From the NCBI GenBank assembly GCA_021432635.1, contig MU270031.1:941994-1005993 (forward strand): 64,000 nucleotides of DNA. The letters run 5' to 3'. This DNA comes from Thozetella sp. PMI_491 (taxonomy: Eukaryota > Ascomycota > Sordariomycetes > Chaetosphaeriales > Chaetosphaeriaceae). The notes beneath the pieces were generated by a model. The model saw only the letters and a list, made by a program, of their open reading frames with translations, was not told where the DNA came from and did no database searches. The position numbers and the translations under genes are program-made. Positions 1 to 9,249 of the stretch are shown here, in pieces; the stretch's first letter is position 1; the number at the start of each line of letters is the position of its first letter.

Positions 1-730
1 CTGTTTCGGTCACGAGCCATGACGCCAAGTTCGAGCCACACTGTATGTCTTGCAAATTGGTTTGCTACTATTTTCCCGGGGAGAGCAGGCCAAAGGGTGT
101 CTCATATGACTACTGTCGGCCCCACTCGATGCAGATGCCCTGATGGTCTCTCTTCAGCATGGCAAGCTACGATCACGATGTAGCACTGCTTCTACGTATA
201 CACGCATCAACGTACATATTTCGAACGAGATGATGTAATTATAAATATGGTGGAATCAGGACTGAATTGAAATCTCAGTCCTGCAAGAAGCATCATCTGC
301 ACCCCATTAGTGCCTCCACGAGCAAATATACTCACACTGGTTATGTTTTTGCTCTGAAAGCTTCGCTCATCCACAATAAATCCTGCCTATCAGGCAAAAA
401 TGGATGTTTTAATCCTAAGTTAGACCCCGGTTAGGCCCATCACCAGTAGCTATAAACTGTTCTCCGCACTTTTAGCGTCCAGGCTATCCATCAGAACCAG
501 CTTACTAGCCTCGTGCTGGTGATACCAACCCATTTACCCGATGATACAGCGATTCACTGGATTGATGCCTTGTACGCGTCTCAATTTATCTGGTATAATA
601 TTTGTACCGTGACCTTCTTCTATATGTTTCGTCCGCGGTTGTAATCTGTGGCAAGACTGATTCGTTCCCCTAAGTCAGGATAGCCACCGCTGCACCGGCA
701 ATGCCTGAAAAGCCGAATACACGACTACAC
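1..730. other. Intergenic, nothing recognised
   Basis: No reading frame here resembles a known family. The sequence is mildly AT-rich. It lies downstream of the 3' end of the degraded transporter on the minus strand. Confidence 0.5.
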
Positions 731-945
731 TTAGACAATTTTGGCCTGGAGCTCCTCTATGTATTTCTTGGTTTCATTTTCCCACGAAGCAAATCGCGTG
801 AGGCCGTCCTGGAGCATAGGATTGGTTCTAACGTCCTTATCGTTATAATCGTAAAGGACAGCGCCTGCGAGGTAGTCGGCATCAAGGGAGTAGACCTGGG
901 ACTCGTTGGTTTGGGCTAAGGCCCAAGCAATGCGCTCAGCGGGCT
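731..945 (-). pseudogene. Unidentified C-terminal protein fragment fused to the ABC relic
   Basis: About 65 codons run open on the minus strand, from roughly AERIAWALAQTNES through SLDADYLAGAVLYDYND to the stop at 731. They look like the end of a real protein, with balanced composition and no low complexity. They do not resemble an ABC transporter C-terminus, which should continue from the NBD2 Q-loop into the signature motif and Walker B. I do not recognise the family. The fragment is directly abutted by the ABC NBD2 remnant in a different frame, so it probably marks a deletion or rearrangement breakpoint. Confidence 0.35.
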
Positions 946-3870
946 CGCCCGGCGTCGGCCTGACGAGTCTAAGTGAGAGCGAAGACTCTCGTCTGGATTC
1001 AAGCAGGTCTCCTGAGGTAGCGTGATGAAGCACCGTTGCTGCAACAGCGGGCGCGGTATTTGCGCAATGTCTATACCGTCTAGCCTGATAGTGCCCGAAT
1101 AGTCTCCTAGACGTAAAAATGACGAAAGGAGCGTCTTTTTGCCACTATTGAGTCGGAATGGGTTAGGTCTTCCAGGAATGCCAATGCTAGAACAAGAGGC
1201 TCAATAATAAGGGCCATACCTTCCGCTGCGGCCACGAAGCAATAATTTCTGGCCTGGTTCAACTTGGAAAGTCAGGTTTGACAGCACTGGTTCACATCCG
1301 CTTTGGTAGAAGAGTTAGCTTATCTCCATCATCTCCATTGCATATTTTTCTGGCTCAACGTGCTTACGGGTATGCGATAGTCAAGTCATTGACTTCCAGT
1401 CTACCGATAGAAGGCCAACAAGGAGACGGCACTGTTAAATCTCTGCGTTCTTCTTCCTTGGGACTCTCAAGCTGCATGCCTCTCAACCTCTCCACTGCAC
1501 CGAGTGAGATATCAAGATTGGCCCACGAATCAACAAGTTGACGCAGGGCAGTAGAAATCCCGAGAAGAATGTTTAACGTGATTCCTATCCCCACTTTGCT
1601 GGAGGCGCCGGGCAGGTACATAGCAATAGCTATGACTGCAACTAAAAACCCAGCTTCGATAGTATTCAGAATAAAATCCAGCCACCTCTTGAGGGAGGAC
1701 ACGGTGTAGAAAGCTTTCTGGGATCGCTCGAGGCGCTGCATGCTGCGGGCTCTCATCATCCGTTGCCAATCCATGGCCCGAATGGTAATGACACCGTCAA
1801 CCTATGAACGGTGAGCTGACAGTTCGACTTCAAGTTTGTTCTAGGATGGCTAGAGATTACTGTTTCCAGAAACGAATCAAAGACGGCAGACCGTGACCCT
1901 ATGTCTATAAGTCGAAGTTGACGTGCCGTTTGCATGTATAACCACCGAAAAGAGTACAACGCAATGAGGCAAGGTGGCAAAAACACCAATGTCCGAACCT
2001 GAATGGTGCAGAGTACCATCATCTGGACAATCAACTTGCAGATTTCTAAAGACTCTGAGTCATATATCCGTAGTGAACACATCGATGAGTAAGGACTTAC
2101 GACTTGCAAGAGCCAGCACGGAGGAAGGCAGAGCCGTGTCGACTTGTTTAATATCCTGGCTAAATCTTCGCTCAGTCAGTCTCAAGATTTTTAATTGTCG
2201 AAACCAAGATTCCGTACCGATTCATTATCTCCCCGACATTTGTGTCAGCAAAATATGACACCGGAGCCCTGTTGATCATATGAAAGGTGTCAGTAGCGTC
2301 GGCAAAGGATGGTCTCCCTCGGGAAACCGAGAGATATCATCAGCTAGGCAGCAAACCCGAATCGCCTGGTCATATCTGGCCATATCAGCCTCTGTGTCAA
2401 AACCGCAGACAATGTCTCGGATCGTCGCATCCGGTATCCAAGGCTTTTGTGCACAAAAGCCTTAGAAGCGTGATAGCAATAGTAGCCTCTATACTATTAG
2501 CCAAGAGGTCGTAGAGCATCCAGCCCATGTCATTGCTGACGAAATCGCAGTCAGTACTCATCAATGCCGTAGCACGAGCGCCAGCAGCTGTTTCAACACG
2601 GAGAGTGTGCTCGTAGATGAGACTGACAAGAGTAGTACGTGTCTTGACACGCTGTCGGCTTAGCTAGTGCTCATAGACCAAATTCGAGGTCTATCATGGG
2701 ACTTCAATACATTTCTCACACCGCAACACTGAACATGTGAAATCGCAAGTGGACCGGGATCAACCTACAGCGATACCGAAAAAGATCAGAACGGCACTTG
2801 ATATAATCCACAAAGGGCTTCTCTCTGGGTTGGACCTGTCATGACCTGCAGGCACGAATCTTACGGCCTCACTGATTAAGACTGGCTGCATGAAGCGTAA
2901 TATGATTACAAACAGCCGCGGGACAAGTATTTTTTGCAGACCCCTTTGGATGATGATTAACCATGCCAAGGTTGTAGCACGGCTGATTTTAGATGTGACT
3001 ATCATGAACAGGTTAGCTTTAAGTCCTTAGATATAGGCAACTCAAGACTATACGAACGCTGGTTCTGCCATGCAACCACAATGTCGTCTTTCTCTTGATT
3101 ATATGCCAAATCGGGGTCCAGAGCAAGCATGTCCTCCCCCTTTAATCGCTAACATGCCCCTCGCCATACAATAGGGTTCATACACAGAAGGAAGGTTCTT
3201 GGAATGATCTCCATGCTATACTCTTGCGACTGCAGAGTGGAAATAGACGAGTCTGGTATGTTAGATCGGCTTTCTAGCCACAAAGAAAAGAACTGAAGTA
3301 CAAGCTTCATGTAGTGTATTCTGTCGCCCTTTGTCCACCCGTTTGTCAAGGAACCTGGTAAATTTGACGGAAGAGTCCACGTGGGCCTCAGAACCAGCTC
3401 GTGAGCCAAAGAGACTATAAGATAGATTGAAGTGATGTCTGATGGTTGACGCGACCTGACGTGCTCGAGCATGGACAGTGGGCACAGCACAAGGGGCGCT
3501 GCCAGGCCCAATAGATGCGCCGCCAAATTCACTGCCGATTAGGCAAGCCAGGCGAATCCATAATGTCAATAATGCCTCCCACCGTGGCTACGGCTATCAA
3601 TGCCATGAGAAACTATGAGGTGTGAGATGGAAAGGAGAAAAGGAAATCACACTCTAGGGCATTGGGGCGGATGCAGCCTACTGCCTTTGTCCTGCCATCC
3701 CAGGTTTCCTGAGACTTTTTGGATTCATGCCGCAGCTGAAGATATCGGCGCACAAAGCAAACCAGAAAGAAAATGTTGAAAAGTGCAAAGCCTGTTGGCA
3801 GCCAGAATTGGAATGGCGCCATTTCTGACCGCAAGTACGCTAGGGCAAGCCAGAAGGAGAGTGACAACTG
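946..3870 (-). pseudogene. Degenerate ABCC (MRP-type) multidrug ABC transporter
   Basis: Successive minus-strand pieces follow the order of a fungal full-length ABCC transporter. There are TMD0 helices (about 3870-3613), a TMD0/linker piece ending PRTFLLCMNPIVWRG (3532-3149) and TMD1 (3005-2500). Next come an NBD1 Q-loop piece with AQKPWIPDATIRD in the minus-strand frame (about 2460-2300), TMD2 with APVSYFADTNVGEIMNR and RFSQDIKQVDTALP (2285-1360), and an NBD2 start (1290-950). Frames change repeatedly and stops interrupt them. The second half of TMD1, the NBD1 Walker A and everything after the NBD2 Q-loop are gone, and the NBD2 P-loop reads GRSGRYG instead of GxxGxGKS. Intact relatives are about 1400 residues, whereas this relic spans only 2.9 kb. 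It cannot make a working pump. Confidence 0.8.
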
Positions 3871-4521
3871 CGACGAGTATTTTCTCTAGAAATATTATGT
3901 CGGTTATGTCTTGAATGAAATGTAAAAGATCATCGATCTCATACTAAGGCTAGACCGCCTGGAACGAACCGCTTCTTGTGCCCGACTTGTTCTACTAAAC
4001 GCTGCATAGGGAATCAGGCTCTAAAGCGGCTGCTAGATGCACCCCGGATGTCACGCAAAAATGCTCTCATTCTTCCTAGCTCCAGTTTCTAATAGAATAC
4101 AATTGAATCGTGAAGGAAGTGAAGGTGGCTTGTGGAGGCACAGTAAGCTAGTAAGCTGAAACAGGGATGGGTGAGCTGTCAGCAACTACTACAGTACAAT
4201 ACATAGTATATAATAGTACGTGCCAGGGTTCATATGCACGATGAGCCGGACTCCGGGGTCCCGCCCACAGGGGTGTTCTCACACTACATAGTGAGTATCC
4301 AGTAGCACTTAGCACTTTACGCCCTGTCCAAGGAGCGACCAAAAAACTGCCCAGGTGTGGCGCTAGCGAACGCTACACTGTAGTACCTGCTCCTAAATAG
4401 TAATGCATCTTCCTCGTTTATTCTAATGGTGGCCCGAAATAGTTAGAAATGAACTGAGTGAATTAATTGGGAGTTTTCACAACTTTGCAACATAGTTGTC
4501 AAAAAGTCAGAAACCGCCAGT
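3871..4521. other. Intergenic between ABC relic and SDR relic
   Basis: No family-like coding frame was found. The stretch serves as the 5' flank of both the transporter relic (minus) and the SDR relic (plus). Confidence 0.4.
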
Positions 4522-5574
4522 ATGTCGATGACCGTGGCCGACTGCGCTGGTGTCCGGGACGGGTTTCCCCGCTCAGTCCCGGACATCCCTACAAACGTGA
4601 TGGAGCAATTCAGCATGACCGGTAAGGTGGTTGTGGTGACAGGTGCTGCGGCTGGCTTTGGCCTTGCTGTCGCCACCGGCATGGCAGAGGCAGGCGCTTC
4701 CGTCGCTCTGTGATATAACTCGTACGCAGGAGATCTAGAGACCCCGGAGATATTCAACTAATAGAAAGATACAGGAATGCGGAAGCAATTAAACGCGCAG
4801 AGGAGCTGGGGAAGGCCGTTGGTACAAGGACTACTGCGTACAAGGTCGATGGTAATATTGGTGAACTCTGGCTGTCCTGCATCGTAAGCGCTAATTGATA
4901 TCTTAAGTTTCAAACGCCGAGCAGGTTCAAGAAGCCATCAGACGTGTCGTCGAAGATTTTGGCAGGATAGAAGTTTTTGTCGCCAATGCTGGTGAGAGGA
5001 CACCGATGTACCATTAGTTATAGGGTCCGGTCGATGCTAGCAGAGTCCAGGAAAGGCGAAATCCAAGGGAATCATAGAGCAGCCACTCGAAGAATACAAG
5101 GCACTGATGGCCGTAAACGGTTCGTTATTCTTTCATCTCCTTTGGGTCTATTCCTCGCTAAGAAGCTCAACAGTGGACGGCGTGGTACACTGCGCCAAGT
5201 TTGCTGGCGAGGTCTTCAAACGGCAAGGCTCAGGCAACCTAATCATCACCTCAAGTATGAGCGCGCACATTGTCAACGTGCCAGTTGACCAGCCAGTTTA
5301 CAATGCGACCAAGGCTTTTGTTGCTCACTTCGGCAAATGTCTTGCTCGCGAATGGCGGGAATTCGCCAGGGTGAACATTGTTTCCCCGGGCTTCTTCAAC
5401 ACCAAGCTAAGTGCAAGCCCCCGAGCGATCAATGGGGTTTATCGCATGTCGTCCTTGGGACGTCAAGGAGACGTGAAGGAGATCAAGGCTTTGTATCTAT
5501 ATCTGGCAAGCAATGCCTCGAAATACATGACCGGCAGTGAAATCCTCATTGACGGTGGCTACGTCCTGCCGTGA
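4522..5574 (+). pseudogene. SDR, sorbose-reductase/sorbitol-utilisation type, with in-frame stop
   Basis: This is a classical short-chain dehydrogenase/reductase frame. The cofactor motif VVVTGAAAGFG sits near residue 40, followed by VFVANAG, a catalytic ITSSMSAH serine, the YNATK Tyr/Lys pair, NIVSPGFF and a C-terminal GSEILIDGGY. Introns can be placed at about 4722-4778, 4852-4907, after 4990, and 5120-5173. After VAL the family expects a tryptophan and then YNS. Here the codon is TGA (4711-4713), so translation stops at residue 63. The junction near 4990-5060 also fails to give an in-frame splice. Relatives reduce ketoses such as sorbose with NADPH in the cytosol. The 3' two-thirds is well conserved, so inactivation looks recent. 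A sequencing error at 4713 would also explain the stop. Confidence 0.7.
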
Positions 5575-6300
5575 AATAAATTATAGGTCGGTTATTAGTT
5601 GAAGAATGATCTCTCGCACTCGTAGTATTGCGACAAAAAATCAATACTAACCATCTTTAAAAAAATAAACACACGCGAGAATAAAAGGACTGCGCGAATT
5701 GGTCTTAAATGGGTCATACTCGCTCCATTCAGCTTCTCTTCGCTATTGTTACACAATTCATATGTAGCATGGTCAGTGGCATCAATATACATATCATGGA
5801 GCGGGAACGCCTTGGTCGAGCGTGTATGAAGTGCCTCAAGTGGCTTGAAAGGGGAAGGACAGTCCGGTCCTTCAGATCGCTTTGCCTTGATTCTAGAAGA
5901 AATCGTTAAACATACGAGTGTTACCCAATCAACTATGTGCCGTGATCCAATCGATTAATATACATTTATCTAACTGTTGGTTTGAGGCGCAACTAGCTTG
6001 ATACTTGGATTATATCCCTACGAGTTGACCGTGTGAGGCACTAAAGGCAGCTCAAATCTTAGACAAGAAGGAGCAACTATAGCGGTAGTATTGATGCTAT
6101 TTTAGATTTAGAGAACAATAGTCCCATAGTATCAAGTCCCTAATAAAACATACAAAAATACTCTACTGATGCAGTTATACACTTTGCAAAATTTTAAGAC
6201 GTACAATCCTTGAAGTAACCTGGCTATGCGACAGGAGAAGCAAGGGACTCAGCAATCTACCCTAAACCCAGAGTCCTCCCATCCAAAATATGAGAATCGT
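5575..6300. other. AT-rich intergenic
   Basis: No supported gene. This is the AT-rich 3' flank of both the SDR relic and the repeat-protein gene, which are convergent. Confidence 0.4.
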
Positions 6301-6894
6301 TTAACCAATTACAACAGCTCCATCAGGATCCCGTCCAATCACGACAGCTCCATCAGGGTCCCTCTCGGCCACAACAGCTCCATCGGGGTCCCTCTCAATC
6401 ACGACAGCTCCATCGGGGTCCCGCCCGACGACAACAGCTCCGTCAGGGTCTCTCTCAGCAACCACGGCGCCATCGGGGTCCCGTCCGATGACGACAGCTC
6501 CGTCGGGATCCCTTCCTATCACAACAGCTCCGTCGGGATCTCTCTCGATCACAACAGCCCCGTCGGGGTCCCTCTCAATCACAACAGCTCCATCGGGGTC
6601 TCGCTCAGAAACCACAGCTCCATCGGGATCTCGTCCAATCACAACAGCTCCGTCGGGATCTCTCTCAATCACAACAGCCCCGTCAGGGTCCCGTCCGATG
6701 ACAACAGCTCCGTCGGGATCTCGTTCAGCGATCACAGCTCCGTCGGGGTTCCGGGTTATAAAGTTATTTGTGTTGTAGTTGGCTAGCGTGGATGTGATTG
6801 CTCGAGTCTTCTCAGTGTTCTCGATGGGCAGGGCTGCCAGGAATGAAGGGAGAAGCAACAACAAAGTTGCGTGAGGGGCATGGCTGATCTTCAT
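6301..6894 (-). CDS. Secreted decapeptide-repeat protein, 15 x RDPDGAVV(I/A/S/V)(E/G)
   Basis: This 197-residue intronless frame starts with a clear signal peptide (basic MKISH, then LLLLLPSFLAALP, residues 1-23). A short linker (24-47) leads into 15 contiguous ten-residue units that run to the last codon. The first unit reads RNPDGAVIAE. The other 14 keep RDPDGAVV exactly and vary only at the last two positions (IG, IE, SE, AE, VG). Codons vary at third positions between units, which suggests the protein sequence is being conserved. There are no cysteines and no Lys-Arg kexin sites, only a single Arg per unit. DPDG is a strong turn former and GAVV a beta strand, so a beta-roll or fibrous surface protein is possible. 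A repetitive peptide precursor is the alternative. I do not recognise the family. A TATA box lies about 100 nt upstream. Confidence 0.75.
   Translation of the reverse strand: MKISHAPHATLLLLLPSFLAALPIENTEKTRAITSTLANYNTNNFITRNPDGAVIAERDPDGAVVIGRDPDGAVVIERDPDGAVVIGRDPDGAVVSERDPDGAVVIERDPDGAVVIERDPDGAVVIGRDPDGAVVIGRDPDGAVVAERDPDGAVVVGRDPDGAVVIERDPDGAVVAERDPDGAVVIGRDPDGAVVIG
6304..6753 (-). repeat. 30-bp tandem repeat array, 15 copies, coding
   Basis: Fifteen 30-bp units, each encoding one decapeptide, abut without spacers. Differences cluster at synonymous sites and at the two variable codons. The period is a multiple of three and the units lack stops, so more than one plus-strand frame is also open through the array. 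Confidence 0.9.
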
Positions 6895-6992
6895 GGTGAA
6901 AGAAGTTGAGTTTGATGATCAGATAGTGTACTGGTTGATATGTGATGAAGCTGGCGTGTTCAGAAGAGCTTGAGAACACCGGCTGGATCGAC

Positions 6993-7000
6993 TTTATATA
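6993..7000 (-). promoter_or_regulatory. TATA box of the decapeptide-repeat gene
   Basis: The minus strand reads TATATAAA about 100 nt upstream of the start codon at 6894. That fits a core promoter with a short leader. It also supports the minus strand as the coding strand of the repeat. Confidence 0.5.
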
Positions 7001-7765
7001 CCCTAAGCACATCAAGTCGAAACTTTCGGATATAAAGACAATATGTGCTCGGAGGGTGAGGGGCTCTTCGACACACTTCAACTATCGATGGTCGATTGCA
7101 CGTGTGCGTGTTGCCATGTCCTGGCACATGCTGAGCCCGACATAGGCAAGGGCCGTGTCCGCTGACCCTCGCTCGGCCAGACTCGTTAAACATACAGGGT
7201 CTAAAGTCATCCTAAATCTAAGCCTGCACAAGGTGATCTCGTCTCTCTGTCAGGTTATGGATTTGTAATAGAAGATAGAAGAAGCACGCAGATGACAAGC
7301 GACGATACTCGTGTCTAGCAAGCATTGTATCAAGTAACTAACCGTAACTAGACTTGCTAGGTTAAAGTTAACTAAGGTTCCTAGGTAAGGTAGTTTACAC
7401 GACCCACAATATTTCGACGCCGACCCCCACCCAAAGCTCCACTCCCCTGGATCCAGGGTAGGTACCTATGTACTGTACCAAGCTTGGACAGGGGTGCCGA
7501 AACTAATGCATGATTACAACCTCGAGGATGCAGATCCTATGCTCGAACCCACGATTACTGCTAACTACGCATGCTGACGGCTTACCCCAGAGCTGCTAAG
7601 TGGCCATATCCTGGAGCGGCTGGAGAAACTCTACATAGTAAGAAACACTATTCGAACAATGATCTATCATGACTTGGAAGTAGACTTCTGTGTTTTAGTC
7701 GGTGGCAATGGGAAATTTAATGAGTTCGTTCACGGCCTGGATTTTGAACTATCAACGCAACTCCC
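7001..7765. other. Intergenic (divergent promoters)
   Basis: No supported gene. The stretch separates the divergent repeat-protein gene (minus) and the glycosyltransferase (plus) and must hold both promoters. Confidence 0.4.
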
Positions 7766-8853
7766 TTGGGCAACATGTGGAATGACCTAGCCGCCTTCTC
7801 CCGAGCAAGGCTACGCAATCTAGCCCTTGCTGCTGTTATACTGCTTCTTTGCATTCTGAGCCTTACGCAGCATCACCAAAGCTGGGCTGGCGCCTGGGGG
7901 GCTACGGCGACCGGCCAAAACACGACCCTCGGGGTAAAGGATTCGTTCGAAATATCCAAAAGCTCACATTTGCTGATTCACAGCTTGAATAGTTTGAAAA
8001 AATTGTTGTCGTGTCGTCAGGAACGTCATGGCGTGTCGATGGGTTGATTGAAGCTGCCAGGTTTACCGGCATCGGACTGGAGATACCGAAACAACCGGAG
8101 TGGTCCGACAAAGAAGTCGACGCGTTTCGGGGCGCCGATTCCGATGGGAAAGCAAAGAAGCTTGGTCCCGGACAGGCTCGCTGCTGGCTAGGACATCTCA
8201 ATGCGATGCACGAGATGCTTACCCAGCATTGGACCACTGCTCTCATCGTGGAGGACGACGCCGACTGGGACATTGCCATCAAAAACCAGGTCGCTGCGCT
8301 GGCGCCTGTTATCCGCAAGGTATCCAACTCCTCTGAAACTGGCAGTCAGTGGTCACCATACGGCGACTCGTGGGACCTCCTATGGGTTGGCAACTGCGGT
8401 GATCTATCGCCTGGCCCGGATGCTATCTCCATCATGGACATCACACTGCCAGACTCGCCACTCTACCGTGGCGTATATGGAAAATACAGTTACCAGGCAC
8501 CACATATAAGGACGGTATACCGATCGATATCGCCTTTGTGCACATACGCGTACGCGATCACAGCGAATGCGGCACTGAAGATTTATCAAGCCGCAAGCAA
8601 AGGGGTGGACCGCATCATTACCATAGAATTGAGAGAAATGTGCCGAAAAGGCCATCTCCGGTGTTTTACTGTCAGTCCGGAACTTTTCCATCACCATAAA
8701 AAAGCGGGCGAAGTTTCGAGCGAGATAGCTGTTGTGGAGGGCTGGGACGACCTCGCTACGACAGAAAAGGTCGGCTATACTGCAAACATACGGTACAGTG
8801 CACGATGCAATAGTCAGAATAAAGGTTTGGTGAAGTGCCAGGATGAGAATTAA
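7766..8853 (+). CDS. Glycosyltransferase family 25-like, type II membrane protein
   Basis: The two exons, 7766-7933 and 7993-8853, encode 342 residues. The intron (59 nt, GTAAAG...ATAG) restores the family-like segment TLGFEKIVVVSSG. A signal-anchor helix (LALAAVILLLCILSL) near the N-terminus predicts a Golgi/ER type II protein with a lumenal catalytic domain. GT25 hallmarks are GHLNAMHEM followed by ALIVEDDADWD (acidic EDD near residues 142-144), then DLLWVGNCG and a YAYAITANAALK segment. The usual DRRD stretch right after the first strand is not obvious (WRVDGL instead), which may alter donor binding. Fungal GT25-like proteins are common but rarely characterised, so the acceptor is unknown. 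The start could also be the Met at 7775. Confidence 0.75.
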
Positions 8854-9249
8854 AGTAGAAGCCAGTTTCGGGCTCCCTTAGGTAGTTAGGTTAGATACCC
8901 AATACATACGATATTTAGTCTAAGCTACCACTCCACCGTATCAAAATGTAAAGTGGATTCGGCCCGCCCCTAGAAGGAGCTTTGATGATCAAGGATGTTT
9001 AAACTACGAAGCTATGAGTTTCATCCTCAAATGTGGCTGCAAATGAACTTCCTGTCTGAGGCCTGTGTACCTATGGGAAACTCTTCTACATAGTTCAGGT
9101 TGAGTTGATCTGCAATGCTAGCCTACCGTAGGTACTGTGGGGATTAGCTCTGGTGTCACTCTGATGTTTCCAACTGATACAAACAAACTCTCTTAAGGAC
9201 ACCGCTGAAGAATAACGCATCTATTTGTTTTCAATCTCAACTAATTCTT
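8854..9249. other. Intergenic (convergent 3' ends)
   Basis: This is the 3' flank of both the glycosyltransferase and the esterase. No gene is seen. Confidence 0.4.

Noticed and set aside
6301-6753. Regular 30-bp repeats resembling a CRISPR array
   Set aside because: Units abut with no spacers, are in frame and encode a signal-peptide protein in a eukaryotic context.
6301-6894. Kexin-processed RiPP or alpha-pheromone precursor as a firm call
   Set aside because: No Lys-Arg sites, no aromatic or Cys core residues and no nearby maturation gene; kept only as a hypothesis.
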